Part shown: positions 15,150-22,738 of the stretch, piece after piece
Numbering within the stretch: position 1 is the first letter of the stretch
Layout: every line of letters begins with the position of its first letter
Source: CAZEJK01 sp964512045
GTDB lineage: Bacteria; Acidobacteriota; Thermoanaerobaculia; Thermoanaerobaculales; Sulfomarinibacteraceae
Length of the DNA: 48,542 nucleotides
Direction: 5' to 3'
Assembly (NCBI GenBank): GCA_964512045.1
Contig: CAZEJK010000010.1
Location: 1 to 48,542, forward strand
Translations under genes and position numbers: made by a program
Notes under the pieces: model-generated
The model's database searches: none
What the model saw: only the letters and a program-made list of their open reading frames with translations
What the model was told of the DNA's origin: nothing

Positions 15150-16145
15150 ATGTCGTACAATGGATCGGTGGACAGCACCATCACGACCGATCGGACGGAG
15201 CCCGTCTACCGGGGGCTGGTGGAGTCCGGCGAGCTCGCCGAGCGTGTCGTCCAGCTCGACTCCATGCTCGCGCCGTGCCGGGTCTGTCCACGCGACTGCG
15301 CTGTCGATCGGTGGCTCGAGCATGGCGAGTGCGCCACCGGCGCCGAGGCCACGGTGGCTTCCTGGCACCCTCACTTCGGAGAAGAAGCGCCGATCTCCGG
15401 GATCTTCGGCTCCGGCACGGTGTTTCTCGCCAACTGCAACCTCCGCTGCGCATACTGTCAGAACCACGACATCTCCCAGCGCAACAGGAGCTTTCGCTAC
15501 TCGACCCTATCCACGGAGCAGCTCGCACGCCGGTTCCTCGACCTCGAGGAGCGCGGCTGTCATAACATCAACTGGGTCTCCCCATCCCACCAGGTGCCCC
15601 AGCTCGTTCGTGGCCTCGCGCACGCCGCCGAGCGCGGTCTGGGCGTACCGATCGTGTACAACACCAACGCCTACGACTCCGTCGAAACACTCCGTCTGCT
15701 CGACGGGCTCGTCGACATTTACATGCCGGACATCAAGTACGCTTCCGCCAAAGCAGGGGCGCGTCTGTCGGACGTGACCGACTACCCAACGCATGCCCGT
15801 GCCGCTCTCGCTGAGATGTACCGCCAGATCGGAGATGCCTGGGAGGTCAACGGCTCCGGCGTCCTGCGCCGCGGCATTCTCATCCGCATCCTCGTGCTTC
15901 CCAACAACCTCGCCGGTGTCCAGGACACCGTTCAGTGGATTGCGGAGAACCTCTCTGAGAACCTCACCATCTCGCTGATGGCGCAGTACTACCCGTCTCA
16001 CAAAGCGGCGCAGAACGGCAACTTCTCTGATCTCGCCCGCCCCATCACTCTCTCCGAGTGGCGCGAGGCAACCGCTGCTCTTGACGAGCACCTTCCCGGA
16101 GACCGCCACCTGGTCCAGGGCTTCCGTGGCCTCTCGATGCTGTGA
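15150..16145 (+). CDS. Radical SAM protein, PflX/COG1313 family
   Basis: 331 aa from the ATG at 15150 (a GTG at 15168 is an alternative). The radical SAM cluster motif is C96-x3-C100-x2-C103 (CNLRCAYC). An N-terminal Cys set (C43, C46, C50, C61: CRVCPRDC ... GECATG) is typical of the COG1313 proteins annotated as putative pyruvate-formate-lyase-activating enzymes. Other family segments: SGTVFLANC, NINWVSPSHQ, VYNTNAYDS, YMPDIKYAS and MAQYYPSHKA. It is predicted to cleave SAM reductively; no glycyl radical enzyme is adjacent, so the substrate is unknown. The 168-bp gap before it shows nothing convincing. Confidence 0.9.
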   Translation: MSYNGSVDSTITTDRTEPVYRGLVESGELAERVVQLDSMLAPCRVCPRDCAVDRWLEHGECATGAEATVASWHPHFGEEAPISGIFGSGTVFLANCNLRCAYCQNHDISQRNRSFRYSTLSTEQLARRFLDLEERGCHNINWVSPSHQVPQLVRGLAHAAERGLGVPIVYNTNAYDSVETLRLLDGLVDIYMPDIKYASAKAGARLSDVTDYPTHARAALAEMYRQIGDAWEVNGSGVLRRGILIRILVLPNNLAGVQDTVQWIAENLSENLTISLMAQYYPSHKAAQNGNFSDLARPITLSEWREATAALDEHLPGDRHLVQGFRGLSML

Positions 16146-16301
16146 GCCGCTTCGCTCAGCAGGCTGTGGGGCGGGCGGGCGGCATTCTGAAGACTGAGCT
16201 CTTCACTCCGAGCTTTGTCTCGCCTTTTCGAAGATGTGGGATGTTTGTGTGGCCAACGGCTGTCGTGAACCTCCGTCGGTGCATCGTCGTTGTCTCGGGT
16301 A

Positions 16302-16319
16302 GGCTGGGCTCACCCAGCC
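16302..16319 (+). promoter_or_regulatory. Leader stem-loop ahead of the YIP1 gene
   Basis: GGCTGGG (16302-16308), loop CTCA, CCCAGCC (16313-16319): a perfect 7-bp GC-rich hairpin ending only a few bases before the GAAGGGAG ribosome binding site of the gene at 16333. No T-run follows. It may influence translation, or be the end signal of the upstream radical SAM transcript. Confidence 0.35.
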
Positions 16320-16332
16320 GAAGGGAGCTGTC

Positions 16333-16965
16333 ATGGAGCGTGGCGTGCTGGCATGGGAAGATCGGACGCGACCGCTGTTCGAGGCGTTCTGGGAGACACT
16401 GCAGCCGTTGCTACTCGACCCGCTCGGCGCGTTCGCACGGATGCCGGTTCGCGGTGGGCTCGGACGTCCGGTCGGATGGCTGATTATCGTCGGCTGGTTT
16501 TCCATCGTGATCTCGCAGCTCTGGGGGCTGCTGCTTCACGGAGCGTTCGCGCTGCCGTTGATGGACGAGATGGAGGCGGCGATCAACCTCGGTTTCGGTG
16601 CGGTGATGACGGTGGTCATCATGGCAATCGCGCCCTTGCTGCTCCTGGTGGGGCTCGCTGTTCAGGCGCTGATACTCCATCTGATGCTGATGCTGGTGGA
16701 TGGAGCCCGTGGCGGGCTCGAAGCCACCGTGCGCGTCTGCTGCTACGCCGGAACGGCGCAGCTGGCCAACATCGTGCCACTCTGCGGCGGCCTGATTAGC
16801 CTGATCTGGACCGCCGTCTTGCTGATCATCGGGTTTGCGGCTGCACACCGCATCTCGCACGGCCTGGCCGCTGTGGCGGTGTTTCTGCCCTTGGTGCTGT
16901 GCTGCGCGTGCGCAGCGGCAGTGCTCTTCCTGACCGGGCTTCTCTCGCTGGGGCTCAGCCAGTGA
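16333..16965 (+). CDS. YIP1-family membrane protein
   Basis: 210 aa. The soluble N-terminus (about 1-45, with LLLDPLGAFARMPVRGGLGRP) resembles the entry to YIP1 domains, where a phrase like 'P...F..M' precedes the first helix. About five hydrophobic helices follow (WLIIVGWFSIVISQLWGLLL; AVMTVVIMAIAPLLLLVGLAVQALIL; GLISLIWTAVLLIIGFAAAH; VAVFLPLVLCCACAAAVLFLTGLL). The family is widespread in bacterial inner membranes and poorly understood. It overlaps the DUF2752 gene by 4 nt, a pairing often seen with small membrane-domain genes. Confidence 0.85.
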   Translation: MERGVLAWEDRTRPLFEAFWETLQPLLLDPLGAFARMPVRGGLGRPVGWLIIVGWFSIVISQLWGLLLHGAFALPLMDEMEAAINLGFGAVMTVVIMAIAPLLLLVGLAVQALILHLMLMLVDGARGGLEATVRVCCYAGTAQLANIVPLCGGLISLIWTAVLLIIGFAAAHRISHGLAAVAVFLPLVLCCACAAAVLFLTGLLSLGLSQ

Positions 16966-17363
16966 GGATCGCTGCCGCAGAAGGCTCTGTGCGAGAGCTG
17001 GCGCTGCTGTGGTGTGCCGCCGCGGCCAGTGCGCTGGCGTTGCGTCCGTTCTGGCTGGCGCTGGCACCGCGGCTGCCGGCGTGCACCTTCCATGCCGTGA
17101 CCGGAGTCCCGTGCCCCACCTGTGGTAGTGGCCGCGCCGCGATCGCGGTGCTGCACGGCGACGTCCTGACAGCGCTGACCGTCAACCCCCTCGCCACTGT
17201 CGTCGGCGTGACAGCGATCACCGCTGGCCTCGTGGCGCCGTTATGGGTGTGGCTCGGCGGCCCGGTGCCTGACCTCGCCAGTGTCCGAGCTCGCCGCTGG
17301 CTACTCGCCGGGCTGCTGCCCGTCCTGGTGAACTGGGGCTATCTGATGGCGACGCAGACCTAG
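16962..17363 (+). CDS. DUF2752 membrane protein
   Basis: 133 aa from the GTG at 16962, which overlaps the YIP1 stop codon. The signature is CTFHAVTGVPCPTCGSGRA (about residues 40-58): a Cys, then tG-x2-CPxCGxxRA, diagnostic of DUF2752. Hydrophobic helices lie before and after it (LALLWCAAAASALALRPFW; NPLATVVGVTAITAGLVAPLWVWL; WLLAGLLPVLVNWGYLM). The conserved cysteines suggest metal binding at the membrane, but no function is established. It is translationally coupled to the YIP1 protein. Confidence 0.85.
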   Translation: MRIAAAEGSVRELALLWCAAAASALALRPFWLALAPRLPACTFHAVTGVPCPTCGSGRAAIAVLHGDVLTALTVNPLATVVGVTAITAGLVAPLWVWLGGPVPDLASVRARRWLLAGLLPVLVNWGYLMATQT

Positions 17364-17391
17364 ACGCTACGGTCCGGACACCGCAGAGAGC

Positions 17392-18066
17392 TCATCGCTC
17401 CTGATCAGACGTTGCGGCACAAAGAGTCTCTGTCAGCAAGCTGAGCGCCATCCAGAACTCGTGACTGCTCCGAGTCTCCATGCTCGCCGCGGCCGCCAAC
17501 CGGCCGAGGGCGTCCCGACGGTCGGAACGCAGCACCGGCTGACGCGCAGGAGCCCGCCGTTGGGGATACGCCTCGCGGAACAGCCGTACCCAGTCGAACT
17601 GAAAGCCAGGGTCGACCTTGCCACGAAAACCAGCAATATGCTCGTGGCCCACGACCCTTCCCGGATCGTCGAGGGCCGGGTAGCGCCCGCGGAGCTCGTC
17701 GATCAGCCTGGCCAACGCCGTGTACTGCGCATCGGTGTAGGCGAACAGATTGCCGTTCCGGTTGACCAGCTCGATACCAATCGACCAGTCGTTCAGGTTC
17801 TCCCACGACCCCTCGCCCTCAATCCAGCGACTCCGCCCGGCATGCCACGCCCTCCGGGCGGGCTCGGTCAGGCACGGCACCAGCTCGTACGCTTCTCCAT
17901 CCTCCGCCACGACGAGATGAGCGGAGGCCCCGTGCTCGGGATCCGCCAGCAGCCGCAACGTCGTGGCGAGATCGGCGGCGGTGGCGTGGAGCACCAGCAG
18001 CTCGACCACAATCGGCCGCGGGTCGCAGTTGGGAGAACGGATGTCCGCTCGGACGACAGCACCCAT
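17392..18066 (-). CDS. N-acetylmuramoyl-L-alanine amidase (AmpD-like, Amidase_2)
   Basis: 224 aa. Amidase_2 fold with zinc ligands predicted at H27 (LVLHATA), H141 (VVGHEHI) and D152 (KVDPG). SAHLVVAEDG, HAGRS and SIGIELVN (E99) are conserved family segments. It hydrolyses the amide between MurNAc and the stem peptide. No signal peptide is visible, so it probably acts in the cytoplasm on recycled anhydro-muropeptides, like AmpD. The C-terminal 55 residues are an Arg/Ala-rich extension with no recognisable domain. It lies 24 bp downstream of apaG, on the same strand. Confidence 0.87.
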   Translation of the reverse strand: MGAVVRADIRSPNCDPRPIVVELLVLHATAADLATTLRLLADPEHGASAHLVVAEDGEAYELVPCLTEPARRAWHAGRSRWIEGEGSWENLNDWSIGIELVNRNGNLFAYTDAQYTALARLIDELRGRYPALDDPGRVVGHEHIAGFRGKVDPGFQFDWVRLFREAYPQRRAPARQPVLRSDRRDALGRLAAAASMETRSSHEFWMALSLLTETLCAATSDQER

Positions 18067-18090
18067 GGTGGTCCGAGTATAGCGGGAGGC

Positions 18091-18480
18091 TCAGTGGAGC
18101 GTCGTCGCCTCGCCGACAGAGAACGGCGCAATCGCAGCGTCGAACTGCTCGCCAGACGGGGTGATCATCTGATACGAGCCTTCCATGGTGCCGAACGGCG
18201 TGCGCAACGGACAGAACGACGTGTACTCGAACATCTGTCCCGGCGCCAGGGTCGGCTGCTCGCCGACCACTCCGGGCCCGCGCACCTCCTCCACTCGGCC
18301 GGTGCCGTCGGTGATAATCCAGTGACGGGTCAGGAGCTGTACCGTCTCATCGCCAACGTTGGCAATCCGGACGTGATAGGCGAAGAACCACCGTCCATCC
18401 TCGGGAGCTGATCGCTCCGGAACAAAGGCCGACTCCACCTCGACGCGCACCCCTCGGGTCTCCTCCTGGGAACGGAACAT
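18091..18480 (-). CDS. apaG: ApaG domain protein (Co2+/Mg2+ efflux protein family)
   Basis: 129 aa, the standard ApaG length. The start at 18480 has a GGAGG ribosome binding site 6 nt upstream. Family segments: RVEVESAFVPERS, FFAYHVRIANVGDETVQLLTRHWIITDGTG, VEEVRGPGVVGEQPTLAPGQMFEYTSFCPL, and TMEGSYQM near the end. ApaG is a fibronectin-III-like fold. Mutants affect Co2+ resistance in Salmonella, but the molecular role is unsettled. It sits between the Msr fusion and the amidase, all minus strand, 41 bp after the Msr gene. Confidence 0.93.
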   Translation of the reverse strand: MFRSQEETRGVRVEVESAFVPERSAPEDGRWFFAYHVRIANVGDETVQLLTRHWIITDGTGRVEEVRGPGVVGEQPTLAPGQMFEYTSFCPLRTPFGTMEGSYQMITPSGEQFDAAIAPFSVGEATTLH

Positions 18481-18521
18481 CAGCTCGCCTCCATGTGGGC
18501 TCCGGTCACGACTGCAACCGC

Positions 18522-19682
18522 TCAATCCCGCAGCACGTGGCACATGTAGCCGCCGGGGTTCTTCACGAGATAGTCCTGATGGTAGGCCTCCGCCTTCCAG
18601 AACGTCCCGGCCTCGGACACCTCAGTTACGACGGGACGCGTGAGCTCACCGGAGCGGTTCACTTCGCCGATGATCGCCTCGGCTGCTCCACGCTGGCGAT
18701 CGCTGTGCACGAAAACCGCCGATCGGTACTGAGGACCCACGTCGTTGTGCTGTCGGTTCTTGGTGGTTGGGTCGTGGAGACGGAAGAAGTAACGGAGCAC
18801 AGCCTCGTAGCTGACTCTCGTCGGATCGAACAGCACACGCACCGCCTCGGCATGACCGGTTGTTCCGGTGCACACCTCGCGGTACGAGGGGTTCTCCACA
18901 GTGCCACCGGTGTAGCCGACCTCGGTCTCCACGACACCGTCCAGCTCCTTGAACAGGTGCTCGACCCCCCAGAAGCAGCCGGCTGCCAGGGTCGCCACCT
19001 CCAGACCATCGGGCGCCTGGTCCGGGCCGATCGCCCGCGGGTTGCTGCTCGGCCTGCTGGCGGAGGCGTCGGCGGTGGTCTCCTGTGAGGAGCGGAACAG
19101 TCCGAGGTACTCACCGTACCCCTCAGCCTCCAGCTGATCTACCGGGATGAACCGGAGCGCCGCCGAGTTGATGCAGTAACGAAGACCGGTCGGCTGGGGA
19201 CCATCGGCGAACACGTGGCCCAGATGCGAGTCCGCGCCGGCGGAGCGCACCTCCGTTCGCGTTGCGAACAGGCTCCTGTCCTCTCGCTCGACAATGTGGT
19301 CCTCGACCAACGGCCTGGTAAAGCTGGGCCACCCCGAACCGGAGTCGTACTTGTCCAAGGAGCTGAACAAGGGCTCACCGGAGACCACGTCCACGTAGAT
19401 CCCCGCCTCCTTGTTGTCCCAGTACTCGTTTTTGAACGGTGGCTCGGTACCGCAGCTTTGTGTCACCTTGTACTGCAGCGGCGTCAACCGTTCCTTCAGC
19501 TCCGTATCGGTCGGTCGTTCAGACATACGCTTCTCTCCCTTAAGACCGTCTTCCTGCCCTCCGGCGGCCGCCATCACTGCCGTCGAGCTCCAGAGTGCGA
19601 GGGCACCCACCACGATCATGGCGCCGGCGGCCACCGCCGGCAGCCAGAGTGTCGTTCGCCGCTTTGGCCTCCTGTCATTCAT
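18522..19682 (-). CDS. Exported bifunctional methionine sulfoxide reductase, MsrB-MsrA order
   Basis: 386 aa. The ATG at 19682 has GGAGGG 7 nt upstream. A basic N-terminus and hydrophobic stretch (about 15-39, ending VMAAA) form a signal peptide or anchor. MsrB (about 58-195) has GTEPPFKNEYWD, SGSGWPSFT and catalytic C170 (LRYCINSAALRF). The usual resolving Cys in DSGCGW is Ser, with C77 a possible replacement. MsrA (about 225-380) has catalytic C236 (AGCFWGVE), GYTGG, GHAEAV and HQDYL. It repairs both Met-S- and Met-R-oxide in exported proteins. The B-then-A order is the reverse of the PilB-type fusion. Confidence 0.93.
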   Translation of the reverse strand: MNDRRPKRRTTLWLPAVAAGAMIVVGALALWSSTAVMAAAGGQEDGLKGEKRMSERPTDTELKERLTPLQYKVTQSCGTEPPFKNEYWDNKEAGIYVDVVSGEPLFSSLDKYDSGSGWPSFTRPLVEDHIVEREDRSLFATRTEVRSAGADSHLGHVFADGPQPTGLRYCINSAALRFIPVDQLEAEGYGEYLGLFRSSQETTADASASRPSSNPRAIGPDQAPDGLEVATLAAGCFWGVEHLFKELDGVVETEVGYTGGTVENPSYREVCTGTTGHAEAVRVLFDPTRVSYEAVLRYFFRLHDPTTKNRQHNDVGPQYRSAVFVHSDRQRGAAEAIIGEVNRSGELTRPVVTEVSEAGTFWKAEAYHQDYLVKNPGGYMCHVLRD

Positions 19683-19959
19683 CAAACTACCCTCCACTCG
19701 TACCTGTTGCCGCGGAGTGCGCGATGGTTACGAGCGATTCCTCTTCTCAAAACGCACACGATCTGGACGCTATTGCATGGTGCTTAGAGGCATCCGAGCG
19801 TCCGGATCCTGAAGCTTGACACAATCATGACACTCACCGGTGACGGAGGCGGGACGCTGTGTTCTTCTCCTGTGCTACGATCGTACGTGAATACGAGCTA
19901 TGCTCCCTTGCGAACGGGGAAGCTGGGCTTCCGAGCTCTCGCTGAAGATGAGGTGTCCG

Positions 19960-20235
19960 ATGAGTATGTTCAGGCTTTTCAAGTCGAGCCCCCCGAGCCG
20001 GCGTCGGCCCGACGAACCGCTGAACATTCCGATCCCGCGACGTACCGGCGCCACCTGGATGGGTCACGGCGACCCTCTGGACATTCCGTTCGACCTCACG
20101 CATCCGGAGAAGGTTCGCGACGACGGCCACGAACCCCTCGACATGCCGGTCGCCGGCGCTCCATCGCGGCCGTGGTCCGAGGCCGGCTCGACGCCGGTGG
20201 ACGTGCCGATCGAACCACCCAACGACAAGGAGTAG
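19960..20235 (+). CDS. Small PLD-repeat protein 1 (unknown function)
   Basis: 91 aa from the ATG at 19960, with a GAGGT ribosome binding site 5 nt upstream. I do not recognise it. Four copies of a short motif, P-[LV]-[DN]-[IMV]-P-[IFV], start at residues 20, 39, 59 and 79 (EPLNIPI, DPLDIPF, EPLDMPV, TPVDVPI), a period of 19-20 residues. There is no signal peptide or membrane helix; a basic patch (PSRRRP) lies near the N-terminus. The protein is proline-rich and probably disordered between motifs. A second small gene with the same motif follows at 20631. The repeat regularity argues that this frame is truly coding. Confidence 0.62.
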   Translation: MSMFRLFKSSPPSRRRPDEPLNIPIPRRTGATWMGHGDPLDIPFDLTHPEKVRDDGHEPLDMPVAGAPSRPWSEAGSTPVDVPIEPPNDKE

Positions 20236-20381
20236 CGCTCGAAGCGGCCACCAGCTGAGGTCAAACAGCTCGAGAAGAGGACCGGTCCTGCCTTGCGGTG
20301 CGCTCCATCCGCAGCGGTCGACACTCTGCGGCCATCTTGACCGCCTACTCCACCGGTTCGCAGGAACCGAGCGACTCCGCT

Positions 20382-20492
20382 GCGTCCGATTTTTCGATTC
20401 GCGTCCGATTTCCAGACGCGCCGTGAGGCTCGATAAACCTTGCATCTTCGCATTTTGGCCAACAGTGGAAGCAGAGCGTCCGATCATCGGAC
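20382..20492. repeat. Repeated GCGTCCGAT elements and a palindrome in a 395-bp gap
   Basis: The gap 20236-20630 has no recognised gene. GCGTCCGATTT occurs at 20382-20392 and 20401-20411, and GCGTCCGAT again at 20476-20484, where it runs into the perfect palindrome GTCCGAT-C-ATCGGAC (20478-20492). The stretch is less GC-rich than its surroundings. It lies upstream of PLD-repeat gene 2 and could hold operator sites for it. No clear promoter boxes could be fixed. Confidence 0.42.
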
Positions 20493-20630
20493 ATGATCCG
20501 CCCAACGCCTGCCTACTCAAGATCTCTAACTTGCTCTGTAGTTGAGGCTTCTGCGCATTAACCGCTGGCACGGTTCGTGGTGTGTACGAGGCCGTCTCGG
20601 AACGAGACCAGGATACTTGGGGGCAATCCT

Positions 20631-20921
20631 ATGCTGTACTTCATCACACGGCTCCGCGCCACTCGACGTCCGACCCACTCTCGACGCCGGTTTCCCTTCA
20701 ACCACACGCTCTTGCGCTCCATCGTGCCACTCGCGCATCGGTCCCGTACTCAGGAGGGACCTCTCGACTTCAAACTCGAGAAGGCCACAGGGCGGCGACG
20801 CAGCTCGCGGCGGAGGCCACCCCTCGATCTTCCCTGGTCCGCGTACAGCGACCGTCCGTGGGTGAAGTGCAATCCAGCCGCGATCGAGACCGCCGAAGTC
20901 ACTCTTCCGCCGAGCTCGTAG
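20631..20921 (+). CDS. Small PLD-repeat protein 2 (unknown function)
   Basis: 96 aa from the ATG at 20631; a G-rich stretch (TGGGGGC) precedes it but no textbook ribosome binding site. A GTG 54 bp upstream is an alternative. The sequence is Arg-rich and unrecognised. Two motifs, GPLDFKL (PLD at 44) and PPLDLPW (PLD at 64), are exactly 20 residues apart, matching the period in the neighbouring 91-aa protein. That shared feature is the main support for this gene. Without it I would have called the frame doubtful. Confidence 0.45.
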   Translation: MLYFITRLRATRRPTHSRRRFPFNHTLLRSIVPLAHRSRTQEGPLDFKLEKATGRRRSSRRRPPLDLPWSAYSDRPWVKCNPAAIETAEVTLPPSS

Positions 20922-21063
20922 CTTCGCATTGCCGGCCGTCCGCCTCGATGTCCAAGCACACGCGACGGCACGGTGTCGGACGGGCAGACGGCACTCTCAG
21001 CTCACCATCGCGCACTCCGGACTCTCGGCACGCCTGTCCAGAGCTCCCCGGGGTGAGTCGCTC

Positions 21064-21924
21064 CTAGAAATCCAGCGCCTTGCGAGCTGCCAGCTTTTTC
21101 AGATCGCCGAAGAACCGCTCGGAGGCCTCCAGGTAGACCACGTGCCCGCAGTCCGGGATCTCCTCGTAGCGGTGGTTCGGGAGGATGTCGCAGAGCTTCT
21201 GCTGGACCCAGGGGGGGATCGCCCGGTCCTGGGCGCCGGTGAGGATCAACGTCGGGGTCTGGATCGCACGGTACCCCGGCATGTTGTCGTCGAGGGACGC
21301 GAAGAATGGATTCTGTGCCTCGGTCAGGCGGATCAGACAGTGCGTCCGGTCGAAGTACCGGTCGTAGAACCGCTTCCGCATGGCGTCCAGCTTGTCACCG
21401 ATGATCTGCACGAACCGCTCCGAGAAGATCTTCTCGTACATGTACAGGGTGTAGATCTCGAACACGCGTTCGTCGCCCCGGTAGAACTCGAGCGACAGCT
21501 CCTGATACATCTGAAAGAGCCGCTCATGGGACAGCAGGATCCCCGAAACAGTGAGCGTGTCCAGACGGTCCTGGTGCAGCCGTGCGAAGTCCAACGCCAC
21601 GAAGCCACCGTAGGAGATCCCCATGAGGTGGACCTTCTCCAGACCGAGCTCATCGAGGATCCCTTCTAGCGCATCCGCGTGCCACGGAATCGTGTACGGA
21701 GTATCCTCCGATGACGACTCCCCCTGGCCGAGGAAGTCCCAGAGCAGGACATCGTACTCATCTCTCATCAGCGGCAGGAAGCCGTACCACGCCGCGGTGT
21801 GCATCGCCAGCCCGTTGCAGAGGACGATCACCTCGCGACCGCCCGCCCCGAAGTACTCCCAGTGCACCCGCTGGTCATCACGCTCCAGCCAGCCCTCACG
21901 ATCCGGTTGCGGTTGCTCAGCCAT
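21064..21924 (-). CDS. Alpha/beta hydrolase (operon member 1)
   Basis: 286 aa alpha/beta-hydrolase fold, full length. The nucleophile elbow is GISYGG, with acid Asp in LTGAQDRAIP and His in IPDCGHVVYLEA. An oxyanion region LCNGLAMHTAAW and LLWDFLGQGES are also visible. The enlarged cap region (about 140-215) is rich in Phe/Tyr/Arg, fitting an acyl or aromatic substrate. It is the last gene of the minus-strand operon and overlaps the preceding hydrolase gene by 8 nt. Likely a thioesterase, esterase or lactonase; the substrate cannot be told. Confidence 0.88.
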   Translation of the reverse strand: MAEQPQPDREGWLERDDQRVHWEYFGAGGREVIVLCNGLAMHTAAWYGFLPLMRDEYDVLLWDFLGQGESSSEDTPYTIPWHADALEGILDELGLEKVHLMGISYGGFVALDFARLHQDRLDTLTVSGILLSHERLFQMYQELSLEFYRGDERVFEIYTLYMYEKIFSERFVQIIGDKLDAMRKRFYDRYFDRTHCLIRLTEAQNPFFASLDDNMPGYRAIQTPTLILTGAQDRAIPPWVQQKLCDILPNHRYEEIPDCGHVVYLEASERFFGDLKKLAARKALDF

Positions 21925-22738
21925 CTACCGTCTCTCCCTTCACCAGCCTCACGATCCGTTCGCTGACGGCTCCCGGCTGCTCCATCACGGCCCCGTGACC
22001 GCAGCCATTCAGCACCTCCAGATGGGCGTCCGGGATCCTCTCCGCCAGAGCCGCACAGCGCTCCACCGGCACCAACCGGTCGAGCTCGGCAGCGAGCACC
22101 ACCGCGGGACACTGCACCTGCTCCGGCAGCGTACCGAGGTCCATCACGCCGTCGGTGGAGGCCAACGCCAGCATGCCCTCGAAGAACCGGTCCGGCAGCC
22201 GTCCGAACTGCCGCCGTCGCTCCACCATCTCGTCGCGGTGGGCCGCAACCCAATGCGGCGCGTACACCCAGGGCTCGAGCTCGTCGAACAGCTCCGTTCG
22301 CTCTCCTCCGTCAAGGGTCTGCTGACACAGCTCGCGCCACCGATCGACCTGTCGTACCAGCTCCGGGTTGAACCGGTCCCCGGAGGCAACGACAGTCAAC
22401 GTACGAACCCGCCCGGGTGCGGTCGCCGCCAAGCGAACGCCCAACGCACCACCGAACGAGGTTCCCACCACATGGACCGTCTCCAGACCCGCCACATCGA
22501 GGGTCGCGAGCACGTCGTCCCGGTGCTCTCCCATGCTCGATCGCGTCGGTGTGGCCGCAAGCAGCTGACCGCGCAGGTCACACCGGACGACCTCGAGGCC
22601 AGCTTCCACCAGCGGGCCCACCAACGGCTGCCATGAGGCCAGTGACATCATGATGCCGTTGAGCAGCAGCACCGGTTCACCGCTCCCGTCACGCCGCATC
22701 GGCAGCGGTCCGGGCTTCACATCCTGGACCGCGCTCAC
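21917..22738 (-). CDS. Alpha/beta hydrolase (operon member 2)
   Basis: 273 aa from a GTG at 22738 that overlaps the stop of the acyl-CoA ligase gene by 4 nt. Fold landmarks: LLLNGIMMSLASWQPLV, VRCDLRGQ, nucleophile GTSFGGALG, acid AAELDRLVP and GCGHGAVMEQPG for the His. It resembles 3-oxoadipate enol-lactonase-like and related small-molecule hydrolases only at fold level. Tight coupling to the ligase suggests it acts on an acyl-CoA-linked or lactone intermediate of the same pathway. Confidence 0.87.
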   Translation of the reverse strand: MSAVQDVKPGPLPMRRDGSGEPVLLLNGIMMSLASWQPLVGPLVEAGLEVVRCDLRGQLLAATPTRSSMGEHRDDVLATLDVAGLETVHVVGTSFGGALGVRLAATAPGRVRTLTVVASGDRFNPELVRQVDRWRELCQQTLDGGERTELFDELEPWVYAPHWVAAHRDEMVERRRQFGRLPDRFFEGMLALASTDGVMDLGTLPEQVQCPAVVLAAELDRLVPVERCAALAERIPDAHLEVLNGCGHGAVMEQPGAVSERIVRLVKGETVDG

